NCBI RefSeq assembly: GCF_009932355.1
Contig: NZ_LEKU01000008.1
Location: 1 to 64,000, forward strand
Source: Riemerella anatipestifer_E
Lineage (GTDB): Bacteria > Bacteroidota > Bacteroidia > Flavobacteriales > Weeksellaceae
Direction: 5' to 3'
DNA: 64,000 nt
Shown here in pieces: positions 47,746 to 56,614 of this stretch. Each line of letters starts with the position of its first letter. Position 1 is the first letter of the stretch. The notes beneath the pieces are model-generated. The model had not been told where the DNA came from and searched no databases. It was given only the letters and a program-made list of their open reading frames with translations. Position numbers and translations under genes: made by a program.

Positions 47746-49767
47746 CTATCCAAAAGCCCGTGTTAGTAAACTTTCAACTTTAGGTTCCCTTCCTCTAAAG
47801 TTTTTATATAAGACCATAGGGGCTATAGTACCTCCACTGGATAAAAGTTGTTTGTACTTTCCAGCTATCTCTTGATTGAAAATTCCATTCTCTTCAAAAT
47901 ACTGAAATGCGTCCGCATCTAAAACCTCTGCCCATTTGTAAGAATAATAACCCGCTGCATAACCTCCTTGAAAAATATGAGAGAAGCTAGGGCTTACTGC
48001 TGTTTCGGAATGAATTGGATAAAGCTGAGTAGCAGCCATTACTTTATCTTCAAAATCTTTTATTTTCAACTTTTCCTCGTCCGAAAAATGAGTTGTATGA
48101 TAATGCATGTCTAACAAACCGAAACCTAACTGTCTAAGTGTCTGATAGCCTTCCATAAAGTTTTTAGATTGAGCTATTTTTTCAATTTTTTCATTAGATA
48201 AGACCTCTCCTGTTTTATAATGTTTAGCAAAAGTTTTAAGAAACTCTGCCTCGTAACAATAGTTTTCTAAAAACTGAGATGGTAACTCTACAAAATCCCA
48301 TTTCACGGAAGTTCCAGACAAATTAGGATATTGCGTGTTAGCCAAAATACCGTGCAAAGCATGTCCAAACTCATGGAATAAAGTAGTAACCTCTTGAAAA
48401 GTAAGTAAACTAGGTGTGTCAGCCGTAGGTTTAGTAAAGTTACACACTACCGAAATATGTGGACGATGATTCTCATTTCCCTTTTTATATTGATTTCTAT
48501 AACTTGTCATCCAAGCTCCAGCTCGTTTACCTTTTCTTGGGTGATAATCTACATAAAGAAGTGCTTTATATTCACCTTGCTCCGTAACTTTGTAGGTCTT
48601 TACTTCAGGGTGATACTTTGAAATATCAGTTATTTCTTCAAACTCTAATCCAAATATTTTTTTTGATAAATCAAACACCGCTTGTTCTACTTTATCTAAC
48701 TGAAAATAAGGTTTAAGTTCTTCATCACTCAAGTCAAACTTTTGTTTTCTCAACTTTTCAGCATAGAAGGCATGGTCATAGCTTTGAATATCAGTAATCC
48801 CATCTTTCTCAGCTAAAGTTTTTAATTCTTCTATTTCTTTTAAAGCGTAAGGCCTCGCCTTTTCTAAAAGCTCATTCAGAAAAGAAAAAACCTCTACTGA
48901 AGACTTAGCCATTCTTTCTTCTAGAACATAGGTCGCATAGTTTTCATAACCCAATAGCTGTGCTTTTTTCTGCCTTAGAAGCACAATCTCTTCAATCAAT
49001 TTTTGATTGTCAAACTCTCCTCCATCAAAAGCTTTTTTACCATTAGCTACAGCTAACTCCTTTCTTAAAGCTCTATCTTCTACATAGGTCATCAGTGGTA
49101 AATAACTAGGATATTGTAGCGTAATTACATAGCCTTCCAATCCTCTACTTTTAGCCTCTTCTTTGTATTGATTCAAAACATCATTAGGAATTCCTTTCAG
49201 CTTATTTACATCTGTAATATGTTTAAAATAATTGTTAGTAGCTGCTAATACATTTTGCCCAAATTTCAAAGATTTTATAGACAAATCTTTATTGATAACC
49301 TCTAACTTCTTTTTATCTTCCTCACTCAATAAAGCTCCATTGCGAACAAATCCTTTATAGGTTTGTTCTAACAACATCGTTTGTTCCTCATTCAAATCTA
49401 AATTCTGCTTAGAGTCATACACAGACTTAACTCGTAAAAAAAGTGTTTGATTTTGGAAGATTTTGGAAGAAAACTCTGTAAGAAGAGGAGAAACCTCTTG
49501 TGCTATCTTTTGTAATTCATCATTTGTTTCTGCCGAATTAAGATTGAAAAACAAATTAGATACCACATCTAACTGTTTTCCAGAATAAGACATAGCTTCT
49601 ATTGTATTTTTAAAGGTAGGAGCTTCACTATTGTCAGCGATATTTTTTATTTCTTCTTCAGTAGATTTTATCAGCTCAATAAATGCTGGTAGAAAGTCAG
49701 CTTCTTTTATTAAATCAAAAGGTATCGATTTGTAGTTCGTATTAAATTCTTTTAAAAGTAGATTCAT
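47746..49767 (-). CDS. M3-family zinc oligopeptidase (Dcp/OpdA-like)
   Basis: 673 residues, cytoplasmic (no signal peptide). The long helical N-terminal half is typical. The zinc motif TTLFHEFGHALHGIL is near residue 461, with the downstream Glu ligand in WDFVELPSQFLENYCY near 490. The C-terminal HSETAVSPSFSHIFQGGYAAGYYSYKWAEV segment near 590-620 has the substrate-binding His/Tyr residues (split here: SPSFSHIFQGGYAAGYYSYK). It degrades peptides of under about 20 residues or trims dipeptides from C-termini. Confidence 0.93.
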   Translation of the reverse strand: MNLLLKEFNTNYKSIPFDLIKEADFLPAFIELIKSTEEEIKNIADNSEAPTFKNTIEAMSYSGKQLDVVSNLFFNLNSAETNDELQKIAQEVSPLLTEFSSKIFQNQTLFLRVKSVYDSKQNLDLNEEQTMLLEQTYKGFVRNGALLSEEDKKKLEVINKDLSIKSLKFGQNVLAATNNYFKHITDVNKLKGIPNDVLNQYKEEAKSRGLEGYVITLQYPSYLPLMTYVEDRALRKELAVANGKKAFDGGEFDNQKLIEEIVLLRQKKAQLLGYENYATYVLEERMAKSSVEVFSFLNELLEKARPYALKEIEELKTLAEKDGITDIQSYDHAFYAEKLRKQKFDLSDEELKPYFQLDKVEQAVFDLSKKIFGLEFEEITDISKYHPEVKTYKVTEQGEYKALLYVDYHPRKGKRAGAWMTSYRNQYKKGNENHRPHISVVCNFTKPTADTPSLLTFQEVTTLFHEFGHALHGILANTQYPNLSGTSVKWDFVELPSQFLENYCYEAEFLKTFAKHYKTGEVLSNEKIEKIAQSKNFMEGYQTLRQLGFGLLDMHYHTTHFSDEEKLKIKDFEDKVMAATQLYPIHSETAVSPSFSHIFQGGYAAGYYSYKWAEVLDADAFQYFEENGIFNQEIAGKYKQLLSSGGTIAPMVLYKNFRGREPKVESLLTRAFG

Positions 49768-49792
49768 TTTTACACAATTAATTCTATTGCTA

Positions 49793-49800
49793 CAAAGTTA
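49793..49800 (-). promoter_or_regulatory. -7 element (TAACTTTG) for the M3 peptidase
   Basis: Minus strand TAACTTTG, 25 bases before ATG 49767. Confidence 0.5.
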
Positions 49801-49811
49801 CAACTAAAAAA

Positions 49812-49845
49812 GAAAAGCTGCTTCACAATTGTGAAACAGCTTTCT
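49812..49845 (-). terminator. Terminator-like hairpin after the OmpA pair
   Basis: AAAGCTGCTTCACAATTGTGAAACAGCTTT folds with one mismatch around AATT; T-rich on the minus strand. Confidence 0.55.
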
Positions 49846-49865
49846 AATATTAGCAAATTCAACTA

Positions 49866-51329
49866 TTATTTTGCTTTAAAGTAAACTCTTCTGTTAGCTT
49901 CATTTTTCCATTCTGGACACTTAGTGTATGGGTTACATTCTGGATATTTTAAATCCTTTTTACCTCTACCTTCAGCAGTTAACATAGAGCTAGGAACACC
50001 TTTTCCAACAAGATATCTCACAACAGACTCAGCTCTTCTTTGAGATAATTTTTGGTTGTAAGCATCAGATCCTCTGGTATCTGTAGCGCCAATTACTAAG
50101 TACTGCTTATCAGTTCTTAAAGTCTTCATGATAGCTACTGCATTATCTAACTTATCAAAAGATATAGCTCTAATGACATCACTATTAAGATCAAACTCTA
50201 TACCTTCAAAGTTTTTGTTAATTGCCACAATTTGCTCATCTTCTTGCTCTAATTTTTGCTGTACAATTTGTTTTTCTTCTGGACAACCATTATTAGAAAC
50301 TGGACCAGGAACAGTTACACATTTATCATGTAAATCGATTACACCGTCTAAATCTGTATCCAAAGCAACACCAGCACCATCTACTCTAGCCCCAGCAGGA
50401 GTATCTAGTTGTCTATCCCAATCATCACAAACACCGTCATTATCAGCATCTCCACTTTTACATACTTCAACTACTGGAGGTACTGAAGCCAACTCTATTT
50501 TGTTATAAAGCTCTTGATAAGGGTCATGCCACATTAGATGGGAAATATGTTTTCCAAACTTATATGAAGCTCCTAGTGTCACATTGAAGAAATTATCAGA
50601 CACTTGATCCTCCGTCATATTTCTATCACTATATTGAGCTCCTCCTCCATCAAATTCATCATCTCCTGTTACTACATACATCACTCTAGTCTCAAGGTCT
50701 ACTCTTCTAGAAACCTTAAATTTAACTCCTGCCCCCGCTTGTCCAAATAAAGATGTAAATTTAAACGGTTTAACTTCGGTCATCAGTGTCTGTGGTCCTC
50801 CATTAGTCTCTGCATAAGCTCTATAAGCTAACGTTCCAATCCCTGCATAACCATGGATAGCCCATCTATAGTTAGAATGGTTATCTACTCTTCTAAATAG
50901 ATTAGAAAAATTAATATCTCCTAATAAAGATATAGCATCATACTGAGTTCTAGCAGCATATCCTGTACCACCTGTTCCTGTTCTATATGATCCTTGTCTA
51001 GTTTCTCCTCTATCATACTGAAGATTTAACCCAAAAGCATGAGTTATTGCTCTATCTACACTAAGGTACATTGAATAGCCATACAAATTCTTACCATTAC
51101 CATTCTTGATAGAAGTAACATCTGCAGATTGAATAAAAGGTATACCTACACCTGCCGATACTGACCAGTCATTGAATCTTTTTACATCTTGTGTAAAAGG
51201 AACAACATTTGACGACCACGAAGAAAAAGTATTTGGGTACTTACTACCTGTTGTATCAGTTACTGCTTGAGCATCTAAAATAGCAGGAAAAGATAATACC
51301 AATGCTATACTTGCCAAATTTAATTTCAT
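49866..51329 (-). CDS. OmpA-family porin with TSP3-type calcium repeats, copy 2
   Basis: About 487 residues from ATG 51329 (MKLNLASIALVLSFPAILDA, a signal peptide); a longer frame from 51389 would overlap the upstream gene's end by 38 bases. The N-terminal barrel (about 25-265) is like FNDWSVSAGVGIPFIQSADV. Asp-rich TSP3-type segments follow (DADNDGVCDDWDRQLDTP, DTDLDGVIDLHDKC). The C-terminal OmpA peptidoglycan-binding domain has VIGATDTRGSDAYNQKLSQ and RRAESVVRYL with LTAEGRGKKD. It anchors the outer membrane to the cell wall. It closely resembles the next gene upstream: a tandem duplication. Confidence 0.9.
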   Translation of the reverse strand: MKLNLASIALVLSFPAILDAQAVTDTTGSKYPNTFSSWSSNVVPFTQDVKRFNDWSVSAGVGIPFIQSADVTSIKNGNGKNLYGYSMYLSVDRAITHAFGLNLQYDRGETRQGSYRTGTGGTGYAARTQYDAISLLGDINFSNLFRRVDNHSNYRWAIHGYAGIGTLAYRAYAETNGGPQTLMTEVKPFKFTSLFGQAGAGVKFKVSRRVDLETRVMYVVTGDDEFDGGGAQYSDRNMTEDQVSDNFFNVTLGASYKFGKHISHLMWHDPYQELYNKIELASVPPVVEVCKSGDADNDGVCDDWDRQLDTPAGARVDGAGVALDTDLDGVIDLHDKCVTVPGPVSNNGCPEEKQIVQQKLEQEDEQIVAINKNFEGIEFDLNSDVIRAISFDKLDNAVAIMKTLRTDKQYLVIGATDTRGSDAYNQKLSQRRAESVVRYLVGKGVPSSMLTAEGRGKKDLKYPECNPYTKCPEWKNEANRRVYFKAK

Positions 51330-51351
51330 AATATTTTTTATATTTTTACTT

Positions 51352-52800
51352 CTATTTTTCTGAAAAATACACTCTTCTATTAGCTTCATTTTTCCACTCA
51401 GGACATTTGGTATAAGGGTTACACTCAGGATATTTCAAATCATCCTTACCTCTACCTTCTGCTAATAACATATAAGGATCTACTCCCTTATCAACTAAGT
51501 ATTTAACTACAGCATCTGCTCTTCTTTGTGATAATTTTTTATTATAAGCAGCCGAACCTCTAGTATCTGTAGCCCCTATTACTAAATACTGAGTTTTAGA
51601 ATCTAAACTTTTGATGATTGCAGCAGCTTTATCTAGCCTATCAAAAGATATAGATCTGATTACATCACTATTAAGATCAAACTCTATTCCTTCAAAATTC
51701 TTATTGATTTCTACAACAGATTGCTTTATATCAATCTTATTTACATTTATTTTGAGTACTTCAGGGCAACCATTATTCGAAGCTGGTCCTGGTACAGTTA
51801 CACATTTATCATATAAATCAATAACACCATCTAAATCAATATCAAGTGCCACACCTGCTCCATCAACTCTGGCTCCAGCAGGAGTATCTAATTGTCTATC
51901 CCAATCATCACACACACCATCATTATCATTATCTCCTTTTTCACAAACAACAAAATCGATAGGTGCTCCCAGTTTGCTTATTCTATTTTCTAGATATTCT
52001 AGCGGATCATGCCACGCCAAATGAGAAAGATGTTTACCTAATTTAAATGTAAGTCCTAAATTAGCAGTAAACATATTATCAGAGTTAGTATTCTTTATTC
52101 TATTATATGGGTACTCTACAGATGTATTATCCCAACCACCACCATCAAATTCATCATCACCAGACATAATATACATAAGTCTTGCCTCTATATCTAACAA
52201 CTTGGAAATTTTATATTTAATACCTGCACCTGCTTGATAGAAAAATGAAGCAATATCTAAATCCTGATTCACCTCTAACACACCTCTGCCATTCCACAAA
52301 GCAGACTTATCTTGTAAATAGGTCTTATATCCTTGCAACCCTAATCCCGCATACCCATGCAAAGCCCATCTATATGTAGAGTTATTATCTACTCTCAGTA
52401 GTAGATTAGAGAAGTTAACATCTCCAATCAAAGAAACCTGTTTATACTTAGTATTAGCATTTGCAACTCCGTAAATAGGATTTATCATCCCTTGCTGATT
52501 GGTTTGACCCTGCTGATATTGTAAACTCAGTCCGAAAACATGAGAGATTTGTTTATCCAAACTTATGTAAGTGTTCCAACCCAAATTGACACCCTTGCCA
52601 TAAAAAGAAGTTAAATCAGCTGATTGCATGAATGCCCCACCTCCTCCAACGGAGATAGACCAATCATTAAACAATCGAGATTTATTATCAAACTTTTTTA
52701 CATAGGTAGATCCTGAAGAAAAGGTATTTGGATACTTCTCCGTGTTTTGTGAATACATTACAGCAGGAATAACCAGTAGCGACAATAAATTAATTTTCAT
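51352..52800 (-). CDS. OmpA-family porin with TSP3-type calcium repeats, copy 1
   Basis: 482 residues. Signal peptide MKINLLSLLVIPAVMYSQ. Same plan as the 49866-51329 gene: a barrel domain (FNDWSISVGGGGAFMQSADL), TSP3-like Asp loops (CDDWDRQLDTPAGARVDGAG, DIDLDGVIDLYDKC) and an OmpA C-terminal domain (LVIGATDTRGSAAYNKKLSQ, AEGRGKDDLKYPECNPYT). The calcium-repeat and OmpA parts are nearly identical between the two, while the barrels differ more. The gap between them is 22 bases, so they are one operon. Confidence 0.9.
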   Translation of the reverse strand: MKINLLSLLVIPAVMYSQNTEKYPNTFSSGSTYVKKFDNKSRLFNDWSISVGGGGAFMQSADLTSFYGKGVNLGWNTYISLDKQISHVFGLSLQYQQGQTNQQGMINPIYGVANANTKYKQVSLIGDVNFSNLLLRVDNNSTYRWALHGYAGLGLQGYKTYLQDKSALWNGRGVLEVNQDLDIASFFYQAGAGIKYKISKLLDIEARLMYIMSGDDEFDGGGWDNTSVEYPYNRIKNTNSDNMFTANLGLTFKLGKHLSHLAWHDPLEYLENRISKLGAPIDFVVCEKGDNDNDGVCDDWDRQLDTPAGARVDGAGVALDIDLDGVIDLYDKCVTVPGPASNNGCPEVLKINVNKIDIKQSVVEINKNFEGIEFDLNSDVIRSISFDRLDKAAAIIKSLDSKTQYLVIGATDTRGSAAYNKKLSQRRADAVVKYLVDKGVDPYMLLAEGRGKDDLKYPECNPYTKCPEWKNEANRRVYFSEK

Positions 52801-52824
52801 ATATATATATTTTCTCTTTTTGTT

Positions 52825-53250
52825 TCACTTTGTGATTCCTATTTCTCTCAACAGCACTTGAGAAAAGTCACGTTCGTGAACATGTTTATAATGAGGTATA
52901 TCCAGTCTTCTTGACTTGTAGGTGATATTACCAATACTCACCACATCAATATCTATTACTCTATCTTCATATCCTCCTAACTCTTTAGAATCACTAATCC
53001 TCCCCATAGCTTTTTCTATACTTTTCACTTCAGTTAAAATCTGAATAGGTGAAATTTGTGTTTCTAATAAGACTGCAATATTACAAAATATATTAGAACT
53101 AGCAAATTCTACAGGCTCTGTTTCTAACATTTGACTCTTTTTTATTATTGCCCCTAGCCTTTTCTCTATCAACAAAATAGCTTCTTCTATATTTTTTTTA
53201 GGATTTTTTATGTTACTTCCTAGTAACAAAATGACCTTTCTTTGCGACAT
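52825..53250 (-). CDS. folK: 2-amino-4-hydroxy-6-hydroxymethyldihydropteridine pyrophosphokinase
   Basis: 141 residues. ILLLGSNIKNPKKNIEEAI near 8 opens the fold; IKKSQMLETEPVEF near 36; GRISDSKELGGYEDRVIDID near 93 contains the RxxDxD catalytic Asp pair; SRRLDIPHYKHVHERDFSQV near 113 has the PHxxxxxRxF motif. It transfers pyrophosphate from ATP to the pterin in folate synthesis. It is divergent from sppA, with 21 bases between the two start codons. Confidence 0.93.
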   Translation of the reverse strand: MSQRKVILLLGSNIKNPKKNIEEAILLIEKRLGAIIKKSQMLETEPVEFASSNIFCNIAVLLETQISPIQILTEVKSIEKAMGRISDSKELGGYEDRVIDIDVVSIGNITYKSRRLDIPHYKHVHERDFSQVLLREIGITK

Positions 53251-53271
53251 ATTAACAAAATTATTTATAGT

Positions 53272-55026
53272 ATGCGTAGTTTTATTAAAAGTGTATTAGC
53301 CAATATCACGGCTATAACCATCGTTTTTTTTATTTTCTTTGGTTTCATTATTATTGCTATAATTGGCAGCGCTATTGGAGACAAAGATAATGTAAAAATT
53401 AAAAGTAACTCAATATTAACACTAGATTCTAAATTCAGAGTTATCGAAAGCGAAACTGAGAAAGATCTAAATGTCTTTGATTTTAAAAACCAAGTACGAG
53501 ATGTTGCTCTACACGATGTCATCAGAGCTATAGAGAAAGCCCAAACGGACGACAATATCAAAGGAATTAGCATAGAAAATGACAACATCAACGCGGGCAT
53601 CACTCAAATTGAAAGCATAAGAAACGCTATAGAAGATTTCAAAAAAAGTGGAAAATTCGTGTATTCTTACGGTAATTCAGTTTCTCAACCATCCTATTTC
53701 TTAGGTTCCGTTGCGGATAAATTTTACCTCAACCCCGCAGGAGGAATAGAACTTAAAGGTATGGCATCAGAAGTGGTATTTCTAAAAGATTTTGCTGACC
53801 AATACGGCATCGGCATCAACATTATAAGACACGGCAAATATAAAGCTGCTGTAGAACCTTTTTTAAGAAATGACATTTCTCCCGAAAATAAAGAACAACT
53901 AAGCACTCTACTTTCCGATTTATGGGGTAGAGTTTCTAACAAAATTGCTTCATCTAGAAAAATTAGCATAGAAAACTTCCAATCCATTACAGATGGTCTT
54001 TACGGAATGATACCTGATTTTAGTTTGAAATATGGCTTAGTAGATAAGCTAATACAAAAAGGAGAATATGAACTATTACTAAAACAAAAAATAGGTATAG
54101 ACACAGATAAGAAACTTAATAAAGTATCTATAAGAAAATACATTAAATCTATCAAAGACGAAAGCAAATCTAGTGAAAAAATCGCAGTTTTATATGCTTC
54201 AGGAAACATCATCAATGGTGATGAAGTTACCAATATTTCTGACGAAAAATACATAGAGTACATCAGAGATTTAAAAGATGATGATGACATCAAAGCAGTA
54301 ATTTTAAGAATCAACTCTCCTGGAGGAAGTGCCAATGCTTCTGACCAAATACTATTTGAATTGCAACAGCTTAAGCTAAAAAAACCGTTAATTGTTTCCT
54401 TTGGAGATTATGCTGCCTCTGGAGGTTATTACATTGCAATGGCTGGAGATAAAATCTATTCAGAACCTAACACTATTACAGGATCTATTGGTGTATTTGG
54501 TGTAATACCAGACTTTAAAAATTTGGCTAACAAAAACGGAATTCGCTCTGATGTGGTTTCCACAAACGCCAACTCACAAATGATGTCTCCTATCAGTGGT
54601 ATTACCGAGGGCACCAAAAACATGCTTCAAAATAGTGTGGAGCAGACTTACAAGAGGTTCGTTTATTTTGTAACTAAAAATAGAAATAAAACTTTTGAAC
54701 AAGTAGACGAAATCGCAGGTGGTAGAGTTTGGTCTGGTAAAAAAGCAAAAGAGTTAGGGCTAGTAGACGAACTAGGAAGCCTCAATGATGCCATTAACTT
54801 TGCTGTTAAACAATCAAAGGTAAAAAATTATAACATAGTTTCTTATCCTTCAGAAATAAATCCTTTAGAAGAATTTTTTAAAGGTATGGATGAAGAGAGC
54901 ATCTCCACTTATTTTATGAAACAAAAAATGGGAAGCGAGCAATACTATATTTATGAAACCATCAACAACTTCAAGAAAAATAATTCTAAAGTAATGATGC
55001 AATCACCAGTAAAAATAGCTTTCTAA
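53272..55026 (+). CDS. sppA: Signal peptide peptidase SppA, 67K type
   Basis: About 585 residues from ATG 53272 (MRSFIKSVLANITAITIVFF); the longer frame starts at a TTG in the folK promoter region. One N-terminal transmembrane helix (about 10-32), then two tandem serine-protease (ClpP-like) domains. The first carries the general-base Lys near residue 190 (IRHGKYKAAVEPFL); the second carries the nucleophile Ser in GDYAASGGYYIAMAGDKIYS near 385. It digests cleaved signal peptides in the membrane. A terminator follows. Confidence 0.93.
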   Translation: MRSFIKSVLANITAITIVFFIFFGFIIIAIIGSAIGDKDNVKIKSNSILTLDSKFRVIESETEKDLNVFDFKNQVRDVALHDVIRAIEKAQTDDNIKGISIENDNINAGITQIESIRNAIEDFKKSGKFVYSYGNSVSQPSYFLGSVADKFYLNPAGGIELKGMASEVVFLKDFADQYGIGINIIRHGKYKAAVEPFLRNDISPENKEQLSTLLSDLWGRVSNKIASSRKISIENFQSITDGLYGMIPDFSLKYGLVDKLIQKGEYELLLKQKIGIDTDKKLNKVSIRKYIKSIKDESKSSEKIAVLYASGNIINGDEVTNISDEKYIEYIRDLKDDDDIKAVILRINSPGGSANASDQILFELQQLKLKKPLIVSFGDYAASGGYYIAMAGDKIYSEPNTITGSIGVFGVIPDFKNLANKNGIRSDVVSTNANSQMMSPISGITEGTKNMLQNSVEQTYKRFVYFVTKNRNKTFEQVDEIAGGRVWSGKKAKELGLVDELGSLNDAINFAVKQSKVKNYNIVSYPSEINPLEEFFKGMDEESISTYFMKQKMGSEQYYIYETINNFKKNNSKVMMQSPVKIAF

Positions 55027-55051
55027 AAAACTAATAACATCAATATATAAC

Positions 55052-55092
55052 AAAAACGAGCGAATATACTATGATGTATTCCGCTCGTTTTT
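55052..55092. terminator. Terminator between sppA and dtd
   Basis: AAAAACGAGCG, loop of 19 bases, CGCTCGTTTTT: usable on either strand. Confidence 0.75.
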
Positions 55093-55110
55093 CATTATTT
55101 ATAGAAACCG

Positions 55111-55557
55111 CTATCTTATTTTAGAGTCCATAATTATAGTTACTGGACCATCATTAGTTAAGTTCACTTTCATATCCGCTCCAAAAATACCAGAACTAAC
55201 AGTAACGCCATATTTAGCCATTTCTGATTTAAAATATTCAAACATAAGAACCGCCAAATCTGGCCTAGCTGCAGTAATAAAAGAAGGTCTATTCCCTTTT
55301 TTATAGTCCGCCATAAGTGTAAACTGGCTCACACAAAGCACTTCTCCATCAACTTCTTTTATAGATAAATTCATTTTACCTTCATCATCACTAAAAATTC
55401 TAAGATTAACAATCTTTTTCACAAGCCAATCCGCATCAGCCTTTTCATCAGTTTCTTCTACACCTACTAATAATAAATACCCTTTGTTTATTTTTGACAC
55501 TTCTACCCCTTCTACCACTACAGAAACGGAGGAAACTCTTTGCACAACTACTTTCAT
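55111..55557 (-). CDS. dtd: D-aminoacyl-tRNA deacylase
   Basis: 148 residues. MKVVVQRVSSVSVVVEGVEV, then GYLLLVGVEETDEKADADWL, VLCVSQFTLMADYKKGNRPS (the SQF/TL motif with the catalytic Thr backbone site) near 75, and NDGPVTIIMDS (the NxGP cross-subunit motif) near 133. It hydrolyses D-amino acids and glycine from mischarged tRNAs. Six bases separate it from the lipoprotein gene upstream on the same strand. Confidence 0.95.
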   Translation of the reverse strand: MKVVVQRVSSVSVVVEGVEVSKINKGYLLLVGVEETDEKADADWLVKKIVNLRIFSDDEGKMNLSIKEVDGEVLCVSQFTLMADYKKGNRPSFITAARPDLAVLMFEYFKSEMAKYGVTVSSGIFGADMKVNLTNDGPVTIIMDSKIR

Positions 55558-55562
55558 TTGTA

Positions 55563-56027
55563 TTAATTTCTTATAGTTAAAACATTAGATACAGTATCAT
55601 AATAAGTGAAATAAGTCTTAGGCGGAACTTGCGAAACTTTAGTAGGTTGTCCAGATAAGGAAGCTAAAAGATACCATTCTGCTCCATCTTTAGGGCAAAC
55701 TATTTTAATATCATCTTTAACTTCTAATGTAGTATCAGATGCTGGGCAAATATGTGGAGCATTTCTATCATACGCCTTAAATGTAGCAGTTCCTGTTCTT
55801 ACCACAATCAATCCTCTAGTACCCGAGTTTTGCTCATTTACATAAATCCAACCGCCAACATTCATTAACTTTTGATACAAAGGTAAATTTAGGTTAAGAT
55901 TAACATTAATCATTGTATTAGGAAAACAAGATACCGTTTCTTCTCTATTTTTACACGAATTAATAAAAACTAAAATACTGATTACTAATATTTTTAAAAC
56001 CAATAATCCCCAAAAAGTTCTTTTCAT
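55563..56027 (-). CDS. Rieske-fold-like lipoprotein lacking Fe-S ligands
   Basis: 154 residues. Signal-like start MKRTFWGLLVLKILVISILV with a probable lipobox FINSC (Cys near residue 25). The mature part follows the layout of Rieske-like lipoproteins of Flavobacteriia: NLPLYQKLMNVGGWIYVNE, GLIVVRTGTATFKAYDRNAP, then HICP, and later IVCPKDGAEWYLLA. The usual CxH and CxxH cluster ligands are not both present (one Cys follows HI, the other Cys lacks its paired His), so no [2Fe-2S] cluster is expected. Function unknown. Cotranscribed with dtd. Confidence 0.65.
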   Translation of the reverse strand: MKRTFWGLLVLKILVISILVFINSCKNREETVSCFPNTMINVNLNLNLPLYQKLMNVGGWIYVNEQNSGTRGLIVVRTGTATFKAYDRNAPHICPASDTTLEVKDDIKIVCPKDGAEWYLLASLSGQPTKVSQVPPKTYFTYYDTVSNVLTIRN

Positions 56028-56042
56028 TTAAAATAAAATTTA

Positions 56043-56050
56043 TATATTTG
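56043..56050 (+). promoter_or_regulatory. -7 element (TATATTTG) for greA
   Basis: TATATTTG at 56043-56050, with a 70-80 base leader before ATG 56129 that contains the hairpin at 56077. Confidence 0.6.
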
Positions 56051-56076
56051 CACCAAATTATTAAACACAAAACATT

Positions 56077-56103
56077 GTCCGGCAAATGTCGGATTATTTT
56101 TTT
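56077..56103 (+). terminator. Terminator-like hairpin in the greA leader (possible attenuator)
   Basis: GTCCGGC, loop AAAT, GTCGGAT then TATTTTTTT. It sits after the TATATTTG element and 25 bases before the greA ATG, where it could stop most transcripts early. Confidence 0.6.
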
Positions 56104-56128
56104 ATACTAACGCTAAATTAACGAAATT

Positions 56129-56596
56129 ATGGCATATGTAACGAAAGAAGGCTTAGAGAAAATGAAAGCCGAGCTAGAGCAACTAGAAAGCGTGGAAAGA
56201 CCAAAAATAACGCAACAAATAGCCGAAGCTAGAGATAAAGGTGACCTTTCTGAAAATGCTGAATACGATGCTGCAAAGGAAGCTCAAGGGCTTTTAGAAA
56301 TGAAAATTTCTAAACTAAAAGATTTAATAGCTACTTCTAAAGTTATAGATGAAAGTCAACTAGACATTTCTAAAGTTTCTATATTGACTACTGTAAAGCT
56401 ATTTAATAAAGCCACAAAAAAAGAACAAGTATTCACACTAGTTCCAGATAACGAAAGTGATTTAAAATCAGGGAAAATCTCTGTAAACACACCTATTGCT
56501 AAAGGTTTATTAGGTAAAAAAGTGGGCGAAACAGCAGAAATCACATTACCTAATGGTAACCAGCTAACATTTGAGGTGTTAGATATTTCTCTATAA
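56129..56596 (+). CDS. greA: Transcription elongation factor GreA
   Basis: 155 residues. The N-terminal coiled coil (1-75) has AELEQLESVERPKITQQIA and the acidic tip DKGDLSENAEYDAAKEAQG near 36-54, which enters the RNA polymerase secondary channel and triggers transcript cleavage. The C-terminal FKBP-like domain has VSILTTVKLFNKATKKEQV, SVNTPIAKGLLGKKVGET and PNGNQLTFEVLDI. It rescues backtracked polymerase. It is followed 18 bases later by the HIT gene start, so the two are an operon. The leader hairpin suggests attenuation. Confidence 0.96.
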   Translation: MAYVTKEGLEKMKAELEQLESVERPKITQQIAEARDKGDLSENAEYDAAKEAQGLLEMKISKLKDLIATSKVIDESQLDISKVSILTTVKLFNKATKKEQVFTLVPDNESDLKSGKISVNTPIAKGLLGKKVGETAEITLPNGNQLTFEVLDISL

Positions 56597-56614
56597 TTTT
56601 AAAATTTGACTGTT

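Noticed and set aside
53242..53271. Upstream TTG start for sppA
   Set aside because: It would overlap the folK start region and add residues not in the family; ATG 53272 gives a normal N-terminal helix.
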